Source: Alphaproteobacteria bacterium
GTDB lineage: Bacteria > Pseudomonadota > Alphaproteobacteria > Rickettsiales > UBA3002
DNA length: 5,641 nt
Assembly (NCBI GenBank): GCA_021732545.1
Contig: JAKFUW010000197.1
Location: forward strand, 1 to 5,641
Direction of reading: 5' to 3'
Part shown: in pieces, positions 1-5,608 of the stretch
Layout: each line of letters opens with the position of its first letter
Numbering within the stretch: position 1 is the stretch's first letter
The notes under the pieces: generated by a model
What the model was told of the DNA's origin: nothing
Databases searched by the model: none
The model's input: the letters and a program-made list of their open reading frames with translations, nothing else
Translations under genes and position numbers: made by a program

Positions 1-40
1 ACTCAATTCGGTACCAGTGTTAAACACATTCTTTTCCAGT

Positions 41-49
41 ATTATACCA
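41..49 (-). promoter_or_regulatory. Possible extended -10 promoter box reading leftwards out of the window
   Basis: On the minus strand the sequence reads TGGTATAAT, which matches the extended -10 consensus TGnTATAAT exactly. No convincing -35 hexamer lies 16-18 nt upstream (GCTAAG-like only), but extended -10 promoters often do without one. It lies downstream of holB and could drive the next leftward gene, which in related genomes is often metG, though that gene is outside the window. Chance occurrence in an AT-rich spacer is quite possible. Confidence 0.3.
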
Positions 50-52
50 AAC

Positions 53-61
53 TTATCCACA
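53..61 (+). promoter_or_regulatory. Single DnaA-box match
   Basis: The nonamer TTATCCACA fits the DnaA-box consensus TTATnCACA perfectly. It lies 3 nt upstream of the possible leftward extended -10 box, where bound DnaA could affect initiation. There is only one box, with no cluster and no AT-rich unwinding region, so it is not evidence of an origin. One match of this quality in a window of this size is not very improbable. Confidence 0.2.
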
Positions 62-80
62 GGCTTAGCCTCAGCAACCT

Positions 81-162
81 CGTCATTGCGAGCCAAATCT
101 ATGATTTGGTGTGGCAATCTATGGATCGCCGCGTCGAGGCAAAGCCTCTCCTCGCGATGACG
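81..162. repeat. Three-armed REP-like palindromic repeat downstream of holB
   Basis: The ends form an inverted repeat, CGTCATTGCGAG (81-92) against CTCGCGATGACG (151-162), with 11 of 12 positions pairing. Three hairpins sit inside: CCAAATC/GATTTGG (93-99, 103-109), GGCAATC/GATCGCC (113-119, 124-130, one G-T pair) and GAGGC/GCCTC (136-140, 144-148). Dispersed intergenic repeats beginning CGTCATTGCGAG and containing TGGCAATC are known from many bacterial genomes. It starts 7 bp past the holB stop, so it may protect the 3' end of the operon mRNA. It has no T-run and is not a classical Rho-independent terminator. Confidence 0.8.
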
Positions 163-169
163 GGCAACA

Positions 170-1141
170 TTACGCCGCCATTTGAAGCAGTATTTGTATG
201 GCTTGTTTACGATCCAGATGCAAGGTTTCTGATTGATGATGTAGCTCGTGTGATTTGGCAAGCAATGCTTGAAGCTGCTCTGCAGAAAAGTGGCTCGCAA
301 GCTTGGGGAAGATATCCGCCTCTTGCGCGGTGGCAGGCTCAAGGCATCCAGCCTGATAGAGGCTCAGGCGCATCAACCCATGTTCCCAGATGATTTTCCA
401 CACATCCCATTGAGCATGCGATTTGGCACCGGCGATCTTTTGGGAAAACTGCCCAATCGCCTGATAATTGAGCGTGGGGAAATTCTCCAACAACCCCAAC
501 ATCGTTGCATACAGGTCAAAGGCGTGATGCTGATGCAACGACAATGCACTGCCAATCGAGCCATGCGAGAGCGCAAACAATGCGCGCGATTGTTCCTCAT
601 CCAGTTCAATAGATGTGTGTGATAAGATGCTTAGAAAATTAGGATAAGTGGGCGCAGAAAAATCAAAACGCCGACAGCGCGAGCGCAAAGTAGGCAAAAG
701 ATTGCCTACATTATGACAAATCAAAATCATCATGCAATGTGAAGGCGGTTCTTCGAGTACTTTAAGTAACGCATTGGCTGCATTGGCGTTCATCTCATCG
801 ACGCTGTCGATCAACACCACCCGCCACGGATTCTCCGATGGTGTCAGGCTTACAAAATGCTGAATCTTGCGAACGGCATCGATCTTGATGGTGGGAGTGA
901 CGGTGCTATCGTCGGGTTCCAGCACCATAAAATCGCCATGCGAACCATTTTCAATGTGGCGCACCACAGATGAATCCGCATCAACACTCAGATCGGTTGG
1001 GCCAAACATGGAGGTCTCGCCTTGCCCGCCGCTTAGGACAAACCGCACCAGACGATACGCGAAGGTTGCTTTGCCGATGCCACGGGCTCCGCAAAATAGC
1101 AGGCTGTGAGGCATGACTCCGCGCTGCCATGCGTCGAGCAA
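170..1141 (-). CDS. holB: DNA polymerase III subunit delta' (clamp loader), 5' end cut off by a nonsense codon
   Basis: The protein is the delta' subunit of the clamp loader, which works with delta and tau/gamma to place the beta clamp on primed DNA. As drawn it begins at a TTG and has 323 residues. An AAA+ core is clear: Walker A GARGIGKAT at 18-26, Walker B region VVLIDSVDEM at 108-117, the family signature NAANALLKVLEEPP at 120-133, and the sensor-1 stretch LRSRC at 152-156. The remainder is the helical lid and C-terminal collar domain. The TTG is only the first possible start after an in-frame TAA (1148-1150). The original start is very probably ATG 1207, giving about 342 residues. The next candidate is ATG 1112-1114, eight codons before the Walker A motif. 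No good Shine-Dalgarno precedes the TTG, and at ATG 1114 a GGAG sits only 2 nt away. The family assignment is sure; whether the gene is functional is not. The gene is essential in E. coli, so translational restart or a sequence error are both plausible. Confidence 0.88.
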   Translation of the reverse strand: MLDAWQRGVMPHSLLFCGARGIGKATFAYRLVRFVLSGGQGETSMFGPTDLSVDADSSVVRHIENGSHGDFMVLEPDDSTVTPTIKIDAVRKIQHFVSLTPSENPWRVVLIDSVDEMNANAANALLKVLEEPPSHCMMILICHNVGNLLPTLRSRCRRFDFSAPTYPNFLSILSHTSIELDEEQSRALFALSHGSIGSALSLHQHHAFDLYATMLGLLENFPTLNYQAIGQFSQKIAGAKSHAQWDVWKIIWEHGLMRLSLYQAGCLEPATAQEADIFPKLASHFSAEQLQALLAKSHELHHQSETLHLDRKQAIQILLQMAA

Positions 1142-1147
1142 TTGGCG

Positions 1148-1207
1148 TTATTGTTTTTCATGGCCGATGCAGACATGTTGTAAGCGTGGGTCGGTGATGG
1201 TTGTCAT
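1148..1207 (-). pseudogene. holB: Severed 5' end of holB: 19 codons followed by an in-frame TAA
   Basis: From ATG 1207 the minus strand encodes MTTITDPRLQHVCIGHEKQ, then TAA at 1148-1150, then RQ and the rest of HolB in the same frame. The IGHE motif is what alphaproteobacterial HolB proteins typically have just before the LLDAWQRG-like helix, so this piece belongs to the gene. The start is supported by a 4-nt ATGA overlap with the tmk stop and by GAGGAG four nucleotides upstream. One base change, for example GAA, CAA or AAA to TAA, would explain the break. No frameshift is needed. Confidence 0.8.
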
Positions 1208-1836
1208 ATCACTCCTCTTTCGCTCAGCGCATCGATCATCGCCTGATGCACCGCGTCTTGGGATTGCGAGGCATCGAGCGTGATGAAGCGCTCCGGAAAT
1301 CGGGCGGCCAGCGATAAAAATCCATCACGCAGCGTTTGATGGAATGCTAATGGCAAGGATTCAAAACGATTTTCATCCCCTTTGCGTGCGTTCGTTCGCG
1401 CGAGCCCGATGGCGGGATCGATATCGAGGTAAAAAGTGATGTCGGGCTCCAGCGTGCCGATGCACAAATGGGTCAGCGATTCGAGCCATGCCATGTTCAC
1501 CCCCTTGGCGATGCCTTGATAGACACGCGTGGAATCAAAAAAGCGGTCGCAGATCACATGTTTGCCAGCGGCCAAAGCGGGCGCGATCGCGTGGGTGACG
1601 TGATGGTGACGCGCGGCGATGAGCAAGATGGATTCGGTGATCGCGTCCCACCGACCTGCATCGCCGGTGACGATGAGGCTGCGGATGGATTCGGCGGCAG
1701 GCGTGCCACCAGGCTCGCGGGTGAGTAGATGCCCGATGTTGCGATGGGCAAAAACTTCTGCGAGGCGCTGAATCTGAGTGGTCTTGCCCGCCCCTTCACC
1801 GCCTTCAAACGTGATGAAGTTGCCCGATTTTGACAT
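1204..1836 (-). CDS. tmk: Thymidylate kinase (dTMP kinase)
   Basis: The enzyme phosphorylates dTMP to dTDP with ATP in the cytoplasm, an essential step towards dTTP. With start ATG 1836 it has 210 residues, normal for the family. Visible motifs are the P-loop FEGGEGAGKTTQ at 10-21, TREPGGTP at 39-46 (substrate-site region) and the DR motif with thymidine-binding segment DRFFDSTRVYQG at 97-108. The lid region includes ARKGDENRFE. The ATG lies 4 nt past the stop of the carboxypeptidase gene; the in-frame TTG at 1869 is less likely because it would overlap that gene by 29 nt and add residues before the conserved N-terminal strand. The TGA stop overlaps the original holB ATG. A tmk-holB pair is common in bacteria and joins dTTP supply with the replication clamp loader. 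Nothing looks damaged. Confidence 0.97.
   Translation of the reverse strand: MSKSGNFITFEGGEGAGKTTQIQRLAEVFAHRNIGHLLTREPGGTPAAESIRSLIVTGDAGRWDAITESILLIAARHHHVTHAIAPALAAGKHVICDRFFDSTRVYQGIAKGVNMAWLESLTHLCIGTLEPDITFYLDIDPAIGLARTNARKGDENRFESLPLAFHQTLRDGFLSLAARFPERFITLDASQSQDAVHQAMIDALSERGVI
1212..1217 (-). promoter_or_regulatory. Ribosome binding site for the original holB start
   Basis: GAGGAG on the minus strand lies in the last codons of tmk, 4 nt before ATG 1207. It is a strong match to the anti-Shine-Dalgarno and decides that holB originally began at 1207, not at the TTG at 1141. With the ATGA stop/start overlap it implies translational coupling of holB to tmk. Confidence 0.7.
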
Positions 1837-1840
1837 CGAT

Positions 1841-2986
1841 TTACATTCCGGTAAAGTGATGGAAACCAAGACCCAAGCGCTTCATGAAGCCAGCAGGCTC
1901 AACCGATTCTGCCGCAACCAATTCGATGGAGCGGCGGATTTTGCCATCCCACTGCACATCCAGCGTGCCAAGCTTTGTGCCTTTTGCAATTGGCGCTTTG
2001 ACTTGGTCGTCATGGTGGAGGGTAAATTTCAAACTCTCGCGCTTGCCGCGTGGAATGGTGATGGCAGCCGCCATTGCGGGCACAAGCTTCACTTCATCTT
2101 GCGCGCCATAAAACACCGGAACGCTCGCTACCGATTGGGATGGATCCGCCAGTTTGATGGCTTCATAATCGCGGAAACCATGGCGCAACAGCATTTCACC
2201 TTCCTTGGCGCGTTCAGCCATGCTCGATAGGCCGTTAACCACCAACACCAGGCGGCGATTGTCTTTGTTGGCGGAAAGTACAATGCCAAAGCCCGCAATT
2301 TCAGTGTGGCCTGTTTTCAAGCCATCGACGCCTAAATCGCGCGCGAGCAACAGATTGCGGTTGGGTTGGGTGATGCCGCTATAGGTGAATTCTTTCTCCA
2401 GAAAATAAGGATAATATTCCGGAAAATCGTGAATCAAATGTTCTGCCAAAATGGCTAAATCGGCAGCGGTGGTATAGTGGTTATCATCCGGCCATCCGGT
2501 GGAATTGGTAAAATGGCTTCCGGTTAACCCCATTTTTTTGCCTGCCTCATTGAGCATATCGGCAAAACCTGCTTCTGATCCTCCCAGCGTTTCGGCAACC
2601 ACAATGCACGCATCATTGCCCGATTGCACGATGATACCTTGAATCAGGTCTTCCACCGTCACATCGGTGCCCACTTGCACAAACATTTTGGAGCCCTGCA
2701 TGCGCCACGCATTTTCGCTCACCGCAAAGGTGCTTTCCAGCGCGATGCCTCCTGCTTTGAGTTTTTCAAACAACACATACAACGTCATCAATTTCGACAT
2801 GGAAGACGGAAACATTTGAACATCCGCATCGCGCTCAAGCAGCACGGTGCCCGTGGTCACATCTTTCAAAATCATTTGCTTGGCATTAAAATCAATCGCG
2901 AAAGCAGCAGGAATCGCAAAGATCAAAATCGCTAACAACACGATAACTAAGAAGAATAACCGATAGCGACGTTTCATTGTTCCCAT
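1841..2986 (-). CDS. D-alanyl-D-alanine carboxypeptidase (PBP5/DacA-DacF family)
   Basis: This low-molecular-mass penicillin-binding protein removes the terminal D-Ala from peptidoglycan pentapeptides in the periplasm, limiting cross-linking. The 381 residues start with a signal peptide: basic MKRRYR, a hydrophobic core, and a likely cleavage site after AFA at residue 30. The serine peptidase S11 motifs are complete: SMSK at 62-65 (nucleophile Ser62, Lys65), SGN at 122-124 and KTG at 224-226. A beta-rich PBP5 C-terminal domain follows at about 275-360, then a short tail (FMKRLGLGFHHF) that could be the amphipathic membrane anchor usual in this family. ATG 2986 is chosen because AAGGAG lies 9 nt upstream; ATG 2977 would be 18 nt away. 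It begins 6 nt after rlpA and ends 4 nt before tmk. Related genes are named dacA, dacC or dacF and I cannot choose between them. Confidence 0.95.
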   Translation of the reverse strand: MGTMKRRYRLFFLVIVLLAILIFAIPAAFAIDFNAKQMILKDVTTGTVLLERDADVQMFPSSMSKLMTLYVLFEKLKAGGIALESTFAVSENAWRMQGSKMFVQVGTDVTVEDLIQGIIVQSGNDACIVVAETLGGSEAGFADMLNEAGKKMGLTGSHFTNSTGWPDDNHYTTAADLAILAEHLIHDFPEYYPYFLEKEFTYSGITQPNRNLLLARDLGVDGLKTGHTEIAGFGIVLSANKDNRRLVLVVNGLSSMAERAKEGEMLLRHGFRDYEAIKLADPSQSVASVPVFYGAQDEVKLVPAMAAAITIPRGKRESLKFTLHHDDQVKAPIAKGTKLGTLDVQWDGKIRRSIELVAAESVEPAGFMKRLGLGFHHFTGM

Positions 2987-2992
2987 TATGGG

Positions 2993-4495
2993 CTACTCCT
3001 TGATGATCTTTGCATCGTTAATACCATAATCACGCAGGCGCGCAACCAGCTCTTGCGCAATATCATCATTGGCGCACGGCCCTAAACGCAGGCGATGAAA
3101 GGGCTTGTTGTTCACATGCACCTGCATAATCTCAGTCTCAGTCGCGCCCGATAATTTTACCGCAAGGTTTTGTGCGTTAGCAGGGTTTGAGAAACTTCCC
3201 GCTAACACGAAATAGCGGCCGGTTGCCTGCCTCTCAGCTCTCCCCTCACCCGCGAGCGCAGTGCGCTCGCTTCCCTCTCCCTTTGGGCGGAACGTATACG
3301 TTCCGGGGAAGGTAGAGGGGCTACGCCCCACATTGTTAATAGGCGCAACAAAAGTTGATCGTTGCACATCAGCAGGTTTTTTATCCGGTGGCGGGTCATC
3401 GATCCAATCACCAGCCGCTGTGAGCAATGGCTCGGGATTGGGCTGAATGAGTGCGGGTTGAGTATAATCTGGCGGCGGCGTATTAGGTGCTACATAGCTT
3501 ACGCGCTTTGGTGGTGGGGTGTTAGGAGTGGCTGCATGAGCACTATCCAAAATGGAAAAGGCATCTTGTGCATAGCCAATTTCCTCAATCTTCACGCCCT
3601 TGGCTTCTAACGTAGAAGGTTCTTTTAACGGTGAGTTAAATGCGAATATATTTGGAATTTCTTCCGCAGGTTCCACAGGATGCAGATTGGAAACGTCAAT
3701 GGGATCTGGTTTGCCAATCCCGGAGGTATCCAGATAATGATCTTCGGCTTTGGCGAGCTGTACGTCTCTGTCGGTCCATTCAGCAGGTTTTTTCAACTGT
3801 AATTTTGCAATATAGCGCTCGGTTTCGGCTTTGAGATATTCCACTTTCACGGGCGCCGTCCCTGCCCCGATCATCCCTAATTCTTCTGCTGCCGCGCGCG
3901 ATAAATCAATCACGCGGCCAGCCGCAAAGGGCCCGCGATCATTGACCCGCACCACGATCGATTTGCCGGTTTTTTTATTGGTCACCCGCACCATCGAAGG
4001 CATGGGCAGGGTTTTGTGCGCCGCGGTCATGGCATATTGGTTATAACGCTCGCCGTTGGCGGTGGATTTTCCATGAAAATTGGGGCCATACCACGAAGCG
4101 ATGCCTTCTTCCACATATTCGGGCTTATATTCGGGGTAATAGGTCTCATCTTTGACTTTATAGGGCTTGCCGATTTTGATGGTCGGGTGAACGGGTTTAC
4201 CATTCACATAACCTGGCGCATCGGCAGGGATGCGTTCCTTAGAATCGCCGCAGGCGGTGAGTGCGAGCAATCCGGATATAATACATATAAAACGAGTTGC
4301 GTAGCCGAGCTTCTTCCTCCCCCTGTAGGGGAAGATTGCGGTGGTGGTAGGTTCTATTCCTCCCCCTTTGGGGGAGGTTAGGTGGGGGTTGCCACACGCG
4401 CCAAAGCCAGAGTTTAACCCCACCCGACACTGCGTGTCACCCTCCCCTAAGATGGGAGGGTTAAGTTCTCGCAAAGACGATAAACTAAAAGTCAT
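2993..4495 (-). CDS. rlpA: RlpA-type septal lytic transglycosylase with SPOR domain, carrying two palindromic-repeat insertions
   Basis: RlpA is an outer-membrane lipoprotein that cleaves glycan strands stripped of stem peptides, helping daughter-cell separation; its SPOR domain binds such naked glycans at the septum. The 500 residues hold, in order: a repeat-encoded stretch at about 6-61, a lipoprotein signal peptide with lipobox LTAC (Cys82), the RlpA double-psi beta-barrel at about 128-222 (GIASWYG, HGKSTANGE, TAAHKTLP, VNDRGPF), a proline-rich linker with two PNTPPP copies, a second repeat-encoded stretch at about 390-422, and the SPOR domain at about 425-498 (YFVLAGSFSN). ATG 4495 has AGGGG 9 nt upstream and is 3 nt past the mltB stop. 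No ATG, GTG or TTG lies close before the lipobox, so the long N-terminal extension seems to be translated. Whether the signal peptide works some 60 residues in is open. The catalytic and targeting domains look intact. Confidence 0.93.
   Translation of the reverse strand: MTFSLSSLRELNPPILGEGDTQCRVGLNSGFGACGNPHLTSPKGGGIEPTTTAIFPYRGRKKLGYATRFICIISGLLALTACGDSKERIPADAPGYVNGKPVHPTIKIGKPYKVKDETYYPEYKPEYVEEGIASWYGPNFHGKSTANGERYNQYAMTAAHKTLPMPSMVRVTNKKTGKSIVVRVNDRGPFAAGRVIDLSRAAAEELGMIGAGTAPVKVEYLKAETERYIAKLQLKKPAEWTDRDVQLAKAEDHYLDTSGIGKPDPIDVSNLHPVEPAEEIPNIFAFNSPLKEPSTLEAKGVKIEEIGYAQDAFSILDSAHAATPNTPPPKRVSYVAPNTPPPDYTQPALIQPNPEPLLTAAGDWIDDPPPDKKPADVQRSTFVAPINNVGRSPSTFPGTYTFRPKGEGSERTALAGEGRAERQATGRYFVLAGSFSNPANAQNLAVKLSGATETEIMQVHVNNKPFHRLRLGPCANDDIAQELVARLRDYGINDAKIIKE
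2996..3001 (-). promoter_or_regulatory. Shine-Dalgarno of the carboxypeptidase gene inside the rlpA 3' end
   Basis: AAGGAG on the minus strand encodes the last two residues of RlpA (Lys-Glu) and immediately precedes its TAG stop. It is 9 nt from ATG 2986 and fixes that start. Ribosomes finishing rlpA would clear or deliver this site, so coupled translation is likely. Confidence 0.8.
3229..3329. repeat. Palindromic repeat inserted in the rlpA linker
   Basis: This stretch of about 100 bp is almost entirely self-complementary. It holds GCGAGCGC/GCGCTCGC around AGT (3252-3270), an 18-bp perfect palindrome centred on GTATAC (3288-3305), an enclosing 11-bp arm pair with one mismatch (3273-3283 and 3309-3319), and GGGGC/GCCCC around TAC (3317-3329). 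It encodes about 33 residues rich in Arg, Gly, Ser and Glu (391-422 of RlpA) between the linker and the SPOR domain. Its composition differs from its surroundings and the reading frame is kept. The exact ends and any target-site duplication cannot be fixed without other copies. Confidence 0.72.
4312..4479. repeat. Multi-hairpin palindromic element inserted at the rlpA 5' end
   Basis: A run of hairpins: TCTTCC/GGAAGA (4312-4317, 4330-4335), a perfect CCTCCCCC/GGGGGAGG around TTT (4359-4377), GGTGGGGGTT pairing with AACCCCACC with one bulge (4381-4390, 4416-4424), GACAC/GTGTC (4426-4438) and ACCCTCCC/GGGAGGGT (4439-4446, 4454-4461). The end near the start codon is TCGCAAAGACG (4469-4479), resembling the terminus of CGTCTTTGCGA-type dispersed repeats. 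The stretch encodes about 56 residues rich in Pro, Gly, Thr and Arg, unlike any RlpA sequence I know, and stays open in the rlpA frame. It may be two repeats side by side. Confidence 0.75.
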
Positions 4496-4498
4496 CGC

Positions 4499-5515
4499 TT
4501 ACATCCCCTGAAAATGATCGGCGAGTGTGCCGACAGCGGTTGCGAAATAGCGCGATTTGTTCCAGTGCAAAATCACATCGTAATTTGAATAGACCAGATA
4601 CACCCCCTCATAGGGCTGGCCTGGGATGGTGATGGCCGCTTGAAGTGGTTTAGCAGGCAGCGCAGACCCTTGCTCATCCACCACACCCAGTGCCGTCCAT
4701 TGCGCAAGTGATTTATATTGTTTGCCATCGGTGAGCGCCATATCGAAGCCTTGCGGCAAGCGCACTTTGCGCCCCCATGTCAGGTTTGCATCCCAGCCTT
4801 CAGTTTTTAAATAATTGGCCATGCTGGCGAAAATATCGGGCAGATTGTTCCAGATATCGATTTTACCATCGCCATTGGCATCCACGGCATAGGTGTGAAA
4901 GCTGGAAGGCATAAACTGGCATTGTCCGAGCGCCCCTGCCCACGATCCATTCATGGCCTCGAGCGTAGTGTGCCCCTGCTCCACAATGTGGAGCGCCGCA
5001 AACAGTTCGTTGCGGAAAAACTCGCTGCGGCGGCCATCATAGGCCAGCGTTACCAGCGCCTCGATGGTCGGTTGATTGCCTGTATAGCCACCAAAGCTGG
5101 TTTCAATGCCCCACAGCGCCACAATAAATCGCGCAGGCACACCATACTTTTGCGCCGTACTTTCCAGAAGCGCCTTGTGCTGCGCATAAAGCTTGCGGCC
5201 TTGATTGATGCGCGCTTGCGTGACGGTATCGGCTAGATAATCGCCAAAACTTTTGCGTCCTTCAGGCTGTTTGCGGTCGAGCTCAATCAGGCTTGGGTTG
5301 GGGGTGAGCCCTGCAAAGGCGCGGTCAACAAGCGCTTGCGAAATACCTTTGGAAATCGCTTCTTTTTTCACATCCTCAACCCACAGGCCAAATGGCTGAG
5401 GGTTATGGGGAATGGCATCTTGTGCCCACACAGGCTGCACAAAAACACAAGCTAAGAATAACACATAGAGTTGCCGTCTTTGCGAAGAGTTGCGCAACAG
5501 CGCACGACGAAGCAA
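4499..5515 (-). CDS. mltB: Lytic murein transglycosylase, MltB family
   Basis: The enzyme cuts the MurNAc-GlcNAc bond of peptidoglycan non-hydrolytically, leaving 1,6-anhydro-MurNAc, during wall remodelling in the periplasm. With a TTG start the product has 338 residues. The catalytic Glu is E138 in ALWGIETSFG; further family marks are SWAGALGQCQFMPSSF at 191-206 and an EF-hand-like loop DANGDGKIDIW at 212-222. No C-terminal peptidoglycan-binding domain is present. The N-terminus is a secretory signal peptide with likely cleavage after VWA at residue 31; FLAC at 20-23 is a poor lipobox, so the protein is probably soluble or loosely attached. The start is uncertain: no ATG or GTG lies between the upstream in-frame TGA (5564-5566) and the signal peptide, no Shine-Dalgarno precedes TTG 5515, and TTG 5497 would also leave a good signal peptide. 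Both TTG codons fall within a repeat. It ends 3 nt before rlpA and is the first gene of the visible operon. Confidence 0.93.
   Translation of the reverse strand: MLRRALLRNSSQRRQLYVLFLACVFVQPVWAQDAIPHNPQPFGLWVEDVKKEAISKGISQALVDRAFAGLTPNPSLIELDRKQPEGRKSFGDYLADTVTQARINQGRKLYAQHKALLESTAQKYGVPARFIVALWGIETSFGGYTGNQPTIEALVTLAYDGRRSEFFRNELFAALHIVEQGHTTLEAMNGSWAGALGQCQFMPSSFHTYAVDANGDGKIDIWNNLPDIFASMANYLKTEGWDANLTWGRKVRLPQGFDMALTDGKQYKSLAQWTALGVVDEQGSALPAKPLQAAITIPGQPYEGVYLVYSNYDVILHWNKSRYFATAVGTLADHFQGM
4505..4509 (-). promoter_or_regulatory. Shine-Dalgarno of rlpA inside the mltB 3' end
   Basis: AGGGG on the minus strand, within the last codons of mltB, is 9 nt before ATG 4495. It shows that translation of rlpA starts upstream of the inserted repeat and not at a site close to the lipobox. 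Confidence 0.6.
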
Positions 5516-5536
5516 TCCATGATTAAAAAATGGATT
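5475..5536. repeat. Partial REP-like repeat over the mltB start
   Basis: The stretch begins CGTCTTTGCGA, contains the perfect palindrome GTTGCGCAAC (5489-5498), runs into GACGAAGCAATCCAT and then forms AATCCAT/ATGGATT around a nine-base A-rich loop (5514-5520, 5530-5536). This is the layout of dispersed repeats that begin CGTCTTTGCGA and carry GAAGCAATCCAT, here with the second half largely missing. It supplies the putative mltB start codon and the basic N-region of its signal peptide. Confidence 0.55.
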
Positions 5537-5569
5537 ATTTACACCTTTTGAGGAATGGCTGGATCATCC

Positions 5570-5590
5570 CAACATGTTGAAAAAATCAAC
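5570..5590. repeat. Overlapping small inverted repeats in the mltB leader
   Basis: CAACATGTTG (5570-5579) is a perfect 10-bp palindrome. It shares bases with the hairpin GTTGA/TCAAC around five A (5576-5580, 5586-5590), so the two structures exclude each other in RNA. It could be an operator half-site pair or a leader switch. I found no well-placed -35/-10 pair beside it, and function is unproven. Confidence 0.3.
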
Positions 5591-5608
5591 GACACACTCC
5601 CATCTCTT

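Noticed and set aside
53..61. Replication origin
   Set aside because: There is only one DnaA box, with no box cluster, no AT-rich unwinding region and no dnaA, gidA or parAB neighbours.
81..162. tRNA gene suggested by the cloverleaf outline
   Set aside because: The arms do not have tRNA sizes, there is no GTTCnAnnC T-loop and no anticodon loop of seven bases. The ends match dispersed repeats.
106..393. Plus-strand open frame of 95 codons starting in the intergenic repeat
   Set aside because: Its first residues come from the palindromic repeat and the rest is antisense to holB. Repeats of this kind commonly give such false genes.
1148..1150. TAA read as a sense codon (altered genetic code)
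   Set aside because: TAA ends mltB, the carboxypeptidase gene and holB in this window, and I know of no bacterial reassignment of TAA.
1837..1869. Upstream TTG start for tmk, adding 11 residues
   Set aside because: It overlaps the carboxypeptidase gene by 29 nt, whereas ATG 1836 has the usual short spacing and places the P-loop strand at the expected distance from the N-terminus.
1778..2230. Plus-strand open frame of 150 codons
   Set aside because: It is antisense to tmk and the carboxypeptidase, both of which show full catalytic motifs, and its translation shows no domain I recognise.
4359..4377. Rho-independent terminator at the GC-rich perfect hairpin
   Set aside because: No T-run follows on either strand and it lies inside the open rlpA reading frame.
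4239..4430. Minus-strand 63-codon frame overlapping the rlpA 5' end
   Set aside because: It is a shifted reading of the repeat and of the lipobox region; the rlpA frame carries the signal peptide and the domain sequence.
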